Assembly: GCA_037176905.1 (NCBI GenBank)
Contig: JBBBWG010002693.1
Location: 1 to 30,253, forward strand
Reading direction: 5' to 3'
From: Azolla pinnata
Lineage: Eukaryota; Streptophyta; Polypodiopsida; Salviniales; Salviniaceae
Length of the DNA stretch: 30,253 nt
The stretch's first letter is position 1. Every line of letters begins with the position of its first letter. The notes under the pieces were generated by a model. That model searched no databases, was not told the origin of the DNA, and worked only from the letters and a program-made list of their open reading frames with translations. Both the position numbers and the translations under genes were made by a program. Below are positions 1-13,350 of the stretch, piece by piece.

Positions 1-270
1 GGGTTAAACCTCGAGGTTTAGGGTTTAGGGTTAAACCTCGAGGTTTAGGGTTTAGGGTTAAACCTCGAGGTTTAGGGTTTAGGGTTAAACCTCGAGGTTT
101 AGGGTTTAGGGTTAAACCTCGAGGTTTAGGGTTTAGGGTTAAACCTCGAGGTTTAGGGCTTAGTGTTAAACCTCGAGGTTTAGGGTTTAGGGTTAAACCT
201 CGCGGTTTAGGGTTTAGGGTTAAACCTCGAGCTTTAGGGTTTAGGGTTAAACCTCGAGGTTTAGGGTTTA
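1..270. repeat. 27-bp telomere-derived satellite with palindromic core
   Basis: Ten head-to-tail units start at 1, 28, 55, 82, 109, 136, 163, 190, 217 and 244. Each joins a telomere-like TTTAGGG stretch to the perfect 16-bp palindrome TAAACCTCGAGGTTTA, which contains an XhoI-type CTCGAG. Units 1-5 are identical. The 136 and 163 units differ at their edges, the 190 unit has CTCGCGG and the 217 unit has CTCGAGC, and these last two changes break the palindrome. The array is cut by the window start, so its full length is unknown. It is not a true telomere, because the 7-bp repeat is never uninterrupted. A subtelomeric or interstitial location is inferred. Confidence 0.95.
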
Positions 271-1265
271 TGGGTTAGTGCTTAGGTTTTAGGGTTTAAG
301 GTTAGAGTTTAGGGTTTGGCCTACTTGGAGCATTAGGTTTAGAAATTGAGGGTTTAAGGTTTAGGGTTTAGGGTTTATGGGTTATGGCTTAAGGTTCAGG
401 GTTTAGTGCTTAGGTTTTAGGGTTTGGCCTACCTGGAGCATTAGGTTTAGAACTTGAGGGTTTAAGGTTTGGAGTTTAGGGTTAGGATTTAAGGGTCAGG
501 GTTTAAGGGTTAGAGTTTTGGGTTAGGGCTTTGGGCTTAGGATTTGGGGTTTTAGGGTTTGGGTTTTATACCCGATCTTGAACACTAGTTTTAGGAATTG
601 AGGGCTTAGGGTTAAGGGTTTAAGGTCTAGGGTTTAGGGCTTAAGGTTAGAGTTTAGGGTTTGGCCTATCTGGAGCATTAGGTTTAGAATTTGAGGGTTT
701 AAGGTCTGGAGTTTAGGGTTAGCGTTTAAGGGTTAGATTTTAGGGTTAGGGTTTAAGGGTTAGAGTGTAGGGTTAGGGTTTTGGGCTTAGGGTTTAGGGC
801 TTAGGATTTGGGGCTTAAGGATTTGGGGTTTTAGGGTTTGGGTTTTATACCCGATCGTGAACACTAGGTTTAGGAATTGAGGGTTTCGGGTAAGGGTTTA
901 AGGTTTAGAGTTTAGGGTTAGGGTTTAAAGGTTAGGGTTGAGGTCTTAGGATTTAGGGTTCAGGGTTTGGGTTTTTATACCCTGGTTGGAACACTAGGTT
1001 TAGGAATTGAGGGTTAGGGTAAGGGTTTAAGGTTCAAAGTTTAGGGTTGGGGTTTAAGGGTTATGGTTTAAGCTTTAGTTATGGCTTAGGGCTTAGGTTT
1101 AGGGTTTGGGTTTTATACCCGATCTGGAACACTGGGTTTAGGAATCGAGGGTTTAAGGTTTGGAGTTTAGGGTTTAGGAATTGAGGGTTCAGGGTAAGGG
1201 TTTAAGGTTTAGAGTTTAGGGTTAAGGTTTTGGGTTTTGGGTTTTGGGGTTCAAGGATTAGGGTT
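271..1265. repeat. Degenerate telomere-like repeat with interspersed modules
   Basis: About 1 kb is made almost wholly of diverged TTTAGGG words (TTTAAGG, TTAGGGC, TTGGGTT). Two longer modules recur in it. One (GGCCTAC-TGGAGCATTAGG followed by TTTAGAA-TTGAGGG) occurs near 318, 428 and 662. The other (TTTTATACCC-GATC-GAACACTAGG followed by TTTAGGAATTGAGGG) occurs near 561, 841, 972 and 1111. The second halves of the two modules are clearly homologous. No coding potential is visible. It looks like old subtelomeric repeat that has spread outward from telomere sequence. Confidence 0.85.
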
Positions 1266-2466
1266 CGGAAAGAACTGCTTTGCCCATCAATCGCTCTTTT
1301 TCTAACTAACCGAGCATCGTACAAGCATGCGATATGCATTTGCGGAAGCGCGAAACTTCCGCGTGGCGTCGGTAGATTACGTTTCCAGTAACCAGACAGA
1401 CAGACAAACAGACAGAGACGGAAAAATTGCAGCAGACTTTTGCAGCTGTTCCAATCTGGCATCGTCCGCTGGGCTTGTGCCAGCTTCGTATCTTTGTTCT
1501 CGGTCGCATCGCCGCCGAATGAGGGAAGCACGATGCATGTTCCCATCGTGCGTTAATCAGGCATCTGTTTTTATAAGAAAAAGAACAAGCAGATGAAGAA
1601 ATCTTTGTGCAAAAAAGAAGAAGAAGAAGAAGGTCGGTTCATGTCCATAAACAACCAACAGATTGTATCTGTAGATGCCACGTTAGCCTCTGATCCGAGG
1701 GCAAAAGTTATCGCAATGACTTTGTCTGTTCTTGTCGGACATCTGCTACCGAGAGAAGCCAGGAACGAGTTTATTTATTTATTCTGGTTATTGTCAACGA
1801 CGAGCCACATGGGAGAAGATTAGAGAGAAAAGAACGGATTAAGGGTGCTTAATTATGCAGACCCATCTCCAAAGCAAAGGATCACAGGCAAACCTGCGTC
1901 AAGAATGAACTTTACGTCTTGTACCGATGCGATTAGCACCTCGGAGGCTGATCGAAACAGAGGATCGCAGCCTCGCCAACGGAGTCTTCACAACATCTCG
2001 AGACGTTGTAAATGCAGAGGGGACCAGTATGCATCGTGGGATTGTCTGGGCTTGTCTCGCGGGTTTGATCCTAAAGGTAAACGGTTTCTCGCTTATCGCC
2101 CCCTTGTTAACTGTTCAGATCAGCCTTCGTAATATTGCTAGCTAAGCCAAGCTACGCTAACTCATGAGATCATCGTATGCCGATCATAAAACCTGCAATC
2201 TGCTACAGATCGGCGAGCCTAACGCTAGTCAGTACTCTGTTTTTGGTCGTAAATCTGTAGCAGAAAACAAACGCCGACTTCACAGTTCTCCCCCTGCCCA
2301 AGCGATGCATGCTTTACCGATCTATACACAACAGGCACCGATTCTCGATATATATGAAACGACTAATCCATCTCGCTCTCCGAAGCAACGTATGATAAGG
2401 CATCTGGTTGGGAGACATGATCAAGAGGACTCAAAAAAAAGTCTTTGTAAAGAGAGTTAAGAGCCT
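1266..2466. other. Intergenic, no supported gene
   Basis: This stretch is past the telomere-like repeat and has more even base composition. Several open frames of 60-98 codons exist (for example 1845-2132 and 2164-2460 on +), but they overlap in different frames, match no family I recognise and show no domain or splice continuity. A short GAA run lies at about 1616-1632 and a CAGACAGACAGAC run at about 1393-1415. Part of it is presumably the promoter of the gene starting at 2655. Confidence 0.6.
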
Positions 2467-2470
2467 TATG

Positions 2471-2605
2471 TCAGTTAAGGCAGTTAAGGAGCCATGACAA
2501 TTAAAACAGTTAAAAATGAGCTAAGACAGTTAAAAACCATTAAGTCAGTTAGGGCAGTTAGGACAGCTAGGACAGTTAGGACAGATAGGACAGTTAGGAC
2601 GGTTG
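2471..2605. repeat. CAGTTAGG minisatellite upstream of the DUF3727 gene
   Basis: A run of 9-10-bp units follows CAGTTAAGG / CAGTTAGGA with variants such as ACAGCTAGG and ACAGATAGG. It becomes more regular toward its 3' end (2541-2600). It ends about 50 bp before the start codon at 2655, so it lies in the core promoter or 5' leader. The units resemble a mutated telomere word (TTAGG), but the repeat period differs from the other arrays here. Confidence 0.85.
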
Positions 2606-2654
2606 CGTTTGCTTCTGTGCTGCGGAACTCTGAGGATCCACAGAGCTCCGAGGC

Positions 2655-5600
2655 ATGGCTTGCTCCATAGCTCGCTCCTTCCTCTCTCCTTCTCCTTCTT
2701 CTTCTTCTCCTCCTCCTTCTTCTTCTTGCTTCTCCTTCCTCTGTCATCTGCGCTCCCTTCGAAGCAGAGGTTGCATCGGCATCGGCGTCTGTGTCATCAG
2801 CAGATCGAGCCTTTCTCCGGTGCGTGCATCGGCTAAGCCCCAGCAAAAGAAGGCCGCTAGATCCTCCCCCCTGCCCAAAAGACCTCCGGATCTCCAGAGA
2901 GGCAGGCGAGACGGCGACCGGTATCGAAGCAGAGATGGCAGCGATAAGAACGTTGGTGGTAGAAATAGGAATAGTTCTGGTGGTGGTGGTGGTGGTGGTG
3001 GTGGCAGTAGCTATGGCCGTGGGCGCGGTGTGGACGCAAGAAAAGAACAGAGCTGGAATCGTGACCAGGTATACGGAAGTGGAAGAAAGAACAGTAGGAA
3101 TTATGTAGAAGAAGAAGAAGAAGATGATGATGATGATGATGACGAGTATGGGGATAATGAAGAAGAAGAAGAAGAAGAAGAAGAAGAAGAAGATGATGAT
3201 GATGATGTTATCAACGATGATGATGGATATGATATTGATCCCGAGTCTTTGCTTCTTCCTCGCCCTCCGGCAGGCTTTATCCTTGACAGAGATGGAAGCT
3301 CTGTCGCCCTCATGGCTCCCCCCAACAAACGAATTACTTCAATTGTAGGTCTCTCTTTTTTTTTTTTAGTTCTGAATCTCTCTCCATTCCCGATTGTTCT
3401 CTTGTGGTGCAGTATCTTTTAATGTTTTAGAAGAAAACCTATTCGCTCTGCATCAGGGCCTTTAGATTTTCCATTTTAACTGAATCTTGTTCTTTGTCTG
3501 TCAGACAGTAGAGTTCAGTTCCTCATATTTGTAATATTTGTGCTGCATTAGGGTTTTTGTGTTTCTAAGTGCCTTTTTGCTTGTATTATTGTTACAAAAT
3601 CAAAATGCCATAGCCAACTGCTGCAAGATCTGCCATAATTTTCTGGCTAGCATTTTATTTTCTAACAAATTTTCAGTGCTCAGCATGTATTTTTTTATTG
3701 TCGTAAAACACTATGCTTACTGTGCTCAAGGAATTTCTGTTATGGATTGCCAGTCAAAGCTCTGACAATTTGCCAGATAAAGACTTTGGCAAATCAATGA
3801 CCTTGTCAAGGTTTGTGGATAATGATTTCTCATGATTAGCAAAATTGCAGTGTTAAGAGTCATTATAAAGGGGCTGATCAGGGTTCACTGCTACAAAACT
3901 GTGTTTATCCTATGATTGTTTGAAAATACTATGATAATTCTAATGGGGCTTACATCTATAAAATAACATCTTTATTGTATTTCGGATTTTTTCTGGTAGA
4001 AAGAATCTCTATATTTACCAAGAGATCTCTGTATTCAGGTTTATTATCGTGAAAGTTCATTCATAATGTCATCATGAATATTCGGATTAGAGTTTTTTGC
4101 TGTTATAAAATATTGGTTCTAATTCTTGTAGAGGATCTGGCTGAGGTTTTAGCTTTTGGAATCCTATTGAAATAGAGTATTATGCCAACACACATTCTGT
4201 ATTATCACTTGCAGTTCGATCCAGCAACAAAATTGTTTCTTGACTGTCTCATAAGACGGGTTTTCTCGAGCTCCGATGCCAGACAGTGCTTTCTACTCTG
4301 CCCACTTGACACGTGAGTTCATCTCAAAATCCAACCTTTTCATATCATTGAATTTCGTCCCACAAATATCATCCAATGTGAAGTGATGGAGGTACTATTC
4401 TGATCATTAATAATGATCGGGATTATCGCAGGCCAGTACAAATTTTAAGAATCGATGGAGAGGATAAAATCCTGAAAGAGGTTGACATCATTCTCATTCT
4501 ATGCTCAAATCAATTGAGTTATATTGGAAAATTTAGGCTGAATTATATGTGGTTTAGTTTCCAAATGGATATGGTTTTGTGATTGTTTCTGGATATTGCT
4601 ACAGATATCAGATGAGGAGTTAGAGGACATTTTTCCTACTGCGTCATATGAGCTAGCAAAGAGGCGTCTGCATCTAGTCTTTAGTGGGTAATTATATGTC
4701 ATTGCATTATCAGTTTTAAATGCCCATTCACATATACTAAACACGACTGTTCTTGGTATCACAAATAATGTGCTTAGTGTGTGAATATGTTGCGGTCGTC
4801 TCACTCTTCTTTGTTTGAATGTTCCGTCATCTGCTTAGTGGTGTAAATTCTTTTCAAGAGTTTCCATTATTTAGATATCACATCTCAACATTGTTGCTAT
4901 GAACCATGGACGTTCAACTTCAGAATTCATGCCATTCAACCATAAAGTTATGTACCTCAGAACCCTTCAGAAAGAACTGATAATAAGCCCCCTGGTTACA
5001 AGAACCTTCGCTGGAAATAAATAGCCATTTAATAGTTATAGGCAACTTTCATTAGTACCTGCAATGCATGCCACTGTACTGGACTGGGTGTATACATACA
5101 TATAATGAAATGACAAAAGAATTCTGTGGCATTATATCCAGTATTCTTTCTTTAGCATGTCTCTATTGTGTAGCTAACTAGATGGACCTTGGTGGGTGAT
5201 AATCTTTAAGGAACAAATATATTAAAATATGTATGGTACTGCATCTAAATAAGAAAAGTAGCTATATATTGGAATGTTACTTCATCCTACTTCAGATTAT
5301 TTTGTTATGTCAAATGATATCTGCATAATAGCGACTTAAATGTGAAGTTTATGATTTAGATTGTTTGATCTTGATCATCAAATACAATGCACAAGAGTGG
5401 CCAACGTGTTGGAATCATGTGCAGCTATTGCTTGACTTTGCGTGGTGGCTTTTGTTATGCAGAAAGTGATTTGATGGACGTCAACACAGGTCTGTAGACA
5501 TGCAATTTATCTTTGGTTTATTTTTTTCACAAATATTTGATGCCAATATATATACACCTGAAAATTCAAATGAATATTATCACGATTGTATTTCAGTGTA

Positions 5601-6392
5601 TGGTGGAACTGGTGATCACTCTTTACACGAAGGTGTTGAAGTGGCTAGGTTCAGGATGGTACTCAAATGTCTCTACCTTCGTATATCTACCTTCACATAA
5701 TAAAATATTAGAATGCAATGTACTAAACAGAGGTATGGCTAATTTTGATCTTGTTTCTCTTTTCAGAAAGAATCTGAATATCTTGTTTACTCGCCCTTTG
5801 ATCCGCTCATGTTTGTAGCATTCAAGGTAGACAAAACGGAAAACTTTGCATATCTAAGTGATTTATTTATTGTTATTTCTTTATGTTCGTAGCATTCAAG
5901 GTAGACAAAATGAAAAACTTTGCATTTCCAAACGATTTGTTTATTTTTGTTTGTTAGAATGCTCGGCAGAAATGGTGAAAGTAGTGCATATAATGTTTAT
6001 TAGCTGTCAAATTTGATGTCATTTATTACTTTGGGTCTTTTCCAGGATGAGGATACAGGGGATTTGATTATTGCCGATGATGTAAGTATACTGCACCCCA
6101 AAATTTTACAGCATTTTTATTACATTGTCGAGTTGCTTGTTGATTGACGTGAAATCCTGGAGCATGTATACAGGATTTGCTGGAGGATGAGGCTGTCCTA
6201 GATGCCATTAGTGAAGAAAAGGAATTCCAAGCCTATGTGGTATGTGTAGCTGAAGCCATTTCATTAGGATTCTCTCTACAGCAAGATTGTCTAATTTTTC
6301 CAAACTTTTTTGTTTATCAGGATGAGGAGGTTGCGATGAATGAGAGCTTAAAGGAAGATGATCGACAGTTTCTTGGCCATATAGCCACATAA
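2655..6392 (+). CDS. Plastid-targeted DUF3727-family protein, 10 exons
   Basis: Exons: 2655-3344, 4215-4312, 4432-4480, 4605-4687, 5425-5489, 5597-5658, 5767-5826, 6046-6081, 6174-6239, 6321-6392. Together they give 1281 nt (426 aa), with every junction GT-AG and in phase. Residues 1-58 are Ser/Arg-rich with no acidic residue and end at VRASA, a typical chloroplast transit peptide. Residues 60-150 are basic and Gly-rich, including a ten-Gly run. About 151-192 is a long Glu/Asp tract. From about 200 the protein resembles cyanobacterial DUF3727: LLPRPPAGFILDRDG, CFLLCPLDTPVQI, a LTLRGGF segment and the hallmark YLVYSPFDPLMFVAF. The molecular function of the family is unknown to me; a stromal protein is inferred. 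The C-terminus is again acidic. The start is the first ATG in frame with the transit peptide. Exon 6 could instead end at 5648, but only 5658 keeps the frame. The family call rests on remembered cyanobacterial sequences. Confidence 0.85.
2978..3208 (+). repeat. Triplet runs coding for poly-Gly and poly-Glu/Asp
   Basis: Inside exon 1 of the DUF3727 gene there is a (GGT)n run at about 2978-3003, then (GAA)n at 3107-3122, (GAT)n at 3123-3141, (GAA)n at 3159-3192 and (GAT)n at 3193-3207. All are in frame, coding Gly, Glu and Asp respectively. The near-pure codons indicate recent slippage expansion, not selected amino acid sequence. Confidence 0.9.
5809..5952 (+). repeat. 74-bp tandem duplication across an exon-intron junction
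   Basis: The end of exon 7 and the start of intron 7 of the DUF3727 gene (ATGTTTGTAGCATTCAAG then gtagacaaaa) recur 74 bp downstream, with ATGTTCGTAGCATTCAAG at 5883-5900 and the same gtagac donor at 5901. Similarity continues through the AAAACTTTGCAT and TTTGTTTATTTTT segments. The second donor lies inside the intron. Confidence 0.85.
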
Positions 6393-7836
6393 CATCATGC
6401 TTTTAAACACAGTTTTGTCTTTGATGGTGATCCCACCCAAGGGATTCCATGGTACACAGCTGTTGAGGAGCTGTGGATGAGATCTTGCATGTGTCGAAAA
6501 CGTTTTCCGAAAACGCAGCAGAGGATCTTCTCAGTAGGAAGACGGCATAAGATCAAGAGCAATGCACATACCAGCTTGAAAATCTTTGGAATTGTTTGCA
6601 TCTGATGCATATCAGGTGCACGCTTTTTCATAAAAGTAACGCCAATATCCTCACAATGTAAAGCCATCGGAGTTGAAAATTGTGGCCAATCTCATTGTCC
6701 AACATTCTTATACATTTTGCCGAAGGTACTCTACTGTGGAAACTGTTGTATCATGTGATCTATCCGACAATGTTATGGACAGTCTGTATCATCAAAACAA
6801 TCAAGCGTTCATCCGGTAACTCGCAATGTTTTTCTTTGCGACAAAGCAAAAGGGCTTCTCATTTGTGATTACATTCGAGTTTCTTGCAGAAGTTTAGCTG
6901 ATACGAAGTGCTATGATCTTCAATCACAGTTTCTCAGGCATCTATGCAAAAAACCTATCAACCAGGAATAGACTTCAAGAATATCAGATCTTTCTTTGCT
7001 ACCCTTGTCACTTGAAATTGATTGATTCTTGGATATCATGACCTGAAGATAAAAAGACAAACGATGTGCTTTAAAGACCAGCTCCACAGTGTTCAAAATT
7101 CTCACTTCATAGGAACATCCATTTTCTAACGCCTGGAATTGATTGCTTCAAACCACCAGTTCCACAATTTTTTCATGTCTGAATTACGAACATGATATAT
7201 ACTTCAAACAACCGCTTCACAAATAGGACTCATGAAAAGGATTTACCTCAAACCACTAGTGCTGGATCATATACGAATCTAATGTTCTGGATAAAGTTGA
7301 GACAAATCGTGTTTGCTTTACATATATAAATATGTATACAATGTACACTACAGGCATTCAGAGAATGTAAGTGAGGTGTGCCAATTACGCATTTTTACAC
7401 CACATTCACATCTGTTTTCTCACATTCACGTCTGTTTTCTTTACATATAAAACATTATTAATTAATGAAGTACCGGATACATCTTTCTTTCCCTTCAATA
7501 AACAGTGTTCCTTTTGATCATATAAAAGCGGCAGACAAAATCTGTCCTTTCCTCCCCTTATTTCTCTGGAAGATAAGCAAAAACAGTTAATTGAGCAGAA
7601 CCCAGAAAATCCAACAAAGAACCAGAAGTAACCAGATGCTGTAAAAGAGTATTATATGGCTAGGCTTAACTATCTCGTTCAGTATTATTATGAGAAGTTT
7701 GGAAGGAGCATGACAAATACTTACTTGCAAAATGACTACTGATGCCAGAATATAATGAGCAAGCAGAGAATATGGCAATAATCTGAAAAAAGACTACAGA
7801 TAGATCATGCCATTCTCTCATTATTTCATGCCATTC
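6393..7836. other. Convergent 3' region between DUF3727 gene and RABB1
   Basis: There is no conserved coding region. The 3' ends of the + gene ending at 6392 and the - gene ending at 7837 must both lie here. An exact-length pair of CACATTCAC-TCTGTTTTCT units (one base different) occurs at about 7402-7440, and two similar TCAAACCAC-AGT segments occur at about 7148 and 7246. I cannot assign polyadenylation sites reliably. Confidence 0.6.
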
Positions 7837-10922
<3,086 letters not shown>

Positions 10923-10947
10923 GGCTACGGAATTCCGAGAATCGGGT

Positions 10948-13350
10948 TTCGCAGATCTGTCAGTATGAGAGAGGATCTGCGGAGCGACGGAATTCAGATC
11001 GAGATCGAGATCGAGAGCGACGGAATTCAGAACGACGGAAATGGGTTCTGCAGATCGAGATCGAGAGAGGAGATGCAGATAAACCCTAAAATTGGACTCT
11101 GTACTGATCTCGAAAACCAGCTGTGCATTGTGCATACTGAAATCCGGTTTTAGGGTTTATAGGTTTTAGCGTTCAGAATTTAGGGTTTAGGAATTAGGGC
11201 TTAGGGTTTAGGGTTTAGGGTTTCGGGTTTAGGGTTTAGAGTTTAAGGGTTTAGAGTTTAGAGTTTAGGGTTTAGGATTTAGGGTTTAGGGTTTAGAGTT
11301 TAGGGTTTAGAGTTTAGGGTTTCGGGTTTAGGGTTTAGAGTTTAAGGGTTTAGGGTTTAGAGTTTAGGGTTTAGGGTTTAGAGTTTAGAGTCTAGGGTTT
11401 AAGATACAAGGTTTGCAAATCTATTCGCATGAGAGAAGGTATGCAGATAAACCCTAAAACTGGACTCTGTACTGATCTCAAAAACCAGTTGTGCATTGTG
11501 CATACTACAATCCAGTTTTAGGGTTTATAGGTTTTAGTCTTCAGAATTTAGGGTTTAGGGTTTAGAGTTTAGGGTTTAGGGTTTAGAGTTTAAGGGTTTC
11601 GGGTTTAGGGTTTAGAGTTTAAGGGTTTAGGGTTTAGAGTTTAGGGTTTAGGGTTTAGAGTTTAGAGTCTAGGGTTTAATATACAGGGTTTGCAAATCTA
11701 TTCGCATGAGAGAAGATATGCAGATAAACCCTAAAATTGGACTCTGTATTGATCTCGAAAACCAGTTGTGCATTGTGCATACTGAAATCCAGTTTTAGGG
11801 TTTATAGGTTTTAGTCTTCAGAATTTAGGGGTTAGGGTTTAGAGTTTAGGGTTTAGGGTTTAGACTTTAAGGGTTTAGAGTTTAGAGTTTAGGGTTTAGA
11901 GTTTAGGGTTTAGAGTTTAGGGTTTAGAGTTTAGAGTCTAGGGTTTAAGATACAAGGTTTGCAAATCTATTCGCATGAGAGAAGACATGTAGATAAACCC
12001 TAAAACTGGACTCTGTATTGATCTCGAAAACCAGTTGTGCATTGTGCATACTGAAATCCAGTTTTAGGGTTTATAGGTTTTAGTCTTCAGAATTTAGGGG
12101 TTAGGGTTTAGGGTTTAGGGTTTAGGGTTTAGGGTTTAGAGTTTAGGGTTTAGGGTTTAGGGTTTAGAGTTTAAGGGTTTAGAGTTTAGAGTTTAGGGTC
12201 TAGAGTTTAGGGTTTAGGGTTTAGAGTCTAGAGTCTAGGGTGTAGGATACAGGGTTTGCAGATCTGTTTGCATGAGAGAAGATATGCAGATAAACCCTAA
12301 AACTGGACTCTGTACTGATCTCGAAAACCAGTTGTGCATTGTGCATACTGAAATCCGGTTTTAGGGTTTATAGGTTCTAGCCTTCAGAGTTTAGGGTTTA
12401 TGAATGAGGGTTTAGGGTTTGAGTTTAGATTTTCGGGTTTAGGGTTTAGAGTTTAGGGTTTAGAGTTTAAGGGTTTAGAGTTTAGAGTTTAGGGTTTAGG
12501 GTTTAGAGTTTAGAGTTTAGGGTGTAGGATACAGGGTTTGCAGATCTGTTCGCATGAGAGAAGATATGCAGATAAACCCTAAAAATGGACTCTGTACTGA
12601 TCTCGAAAACCATCAGTGCATTCTGTATCCGGTGTAGGGTCCAGGGTTTTGAAGATCTGTCGGCATGAGAGAGGATATGCAGATAAACCCTAAAACTGGA
12701 CGTTGTACTGATCTCAAAAACCAGTTCTACATTCTCTATCCAGTTTAGAGTTTAGGGTTTAGACTTTAGAGTTTTGGGTTTTGGGTTTTGGGTTTTGCAA
12801 GTCTGTTAGCATGAGAGACCATATGCAAATAAACCCTAAAACTGGACTTTCACTTATCTCAAAAACCAGCTGTGCATTTTGTATCCGGCTTAGGGTTTAG
12901 GGTTTAGAGTTTAGAGTTTAGAGTTTAGGGTTTAGGGTTTTGCATATTTGTCGGCATGAGAGAGGATATGTAGATAAACCCTAAAACTGGAATCTATATT
13001 GATCTCCAAAACCAGCTGTGCATTTTGTATCCAGCTTAGGGTTTAGGGTTTAGGGTTTTGCATATTTGTCGGCATGAGGGAGGATATGTAGATAAACCCT
13101 AAAACTGGACTCTATATTGATCTCCAAAACCACCTGTGCATTTTGTATCCAGTTTAGGGTTTAGGGTTTTGCAGATCTGTCGGCATGAGAGAGGATAAAC
13201 CCTAAAACTGGACTCTAAACATGCTCGATTTATCGAAAAAACCAGCTGTGCATTGGTTTAGGGTTCAAGGATTGAGACTCCATGTGCTAATTTATGTGAA
13301 GGTTCATCGAGCTTATGAAAGGGGGATATGCAGATAAGCCCTAAAACTAG
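10948..13350. repeat. Foldback telo-box repeat array starting in the RABB1 leader
   Basis: A conserved block recurs with AAACCCTAAA anchors at 11081, 11449, 11726, 11995, 12292, 12574, 12685, 12831, 12976, 13094 and 13197, plus a decayed one near 13336. Blocks share the segment CATGAGAGA-GATATGCAG, the arm ATAAACCCTAAAACTGGA, an inner CTCGAAAACCAG-TGTGCATT and, in the first five, the inverted arm TCCAGTTTTAGGGTTTAT. Arms are perfect 18-bp complements with a 46-nt loop in the units at 11447-11528 and 11993-12074. Between blocks lie variable runs of TTTAGGG / TTTAGAG. The first block overlaps the RABB1 5' leader, whose GCAGATCTGTC-TATGAGAGAGGAT (from about 10952) matches the block start, but it is interrupted by GAGATC/GAATTC repeats (about 10975-11070). 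Confidence 0.9.

Noticed and set aside
1-1265. A true telomere or chromosome end
   Set aside because: The 7-bp TTTAGGG repeat is never uninterrupted for more than two or three units; the DNA is a 27-bp satellite followed by decayed repeat.
1845-2460. Open frames of 72-98 codons as possible small genes
   Set aside because: They overlap in competing frames, have no recognisable domain, and lie in an upstream region with no splice or codon support.
2484-2846. Minus-strand frame with a poly-Arg run
   Set aside because: It is the antisense shadow of the TCT/TCC-rich transit-peptide coding region and of the minisatellite.
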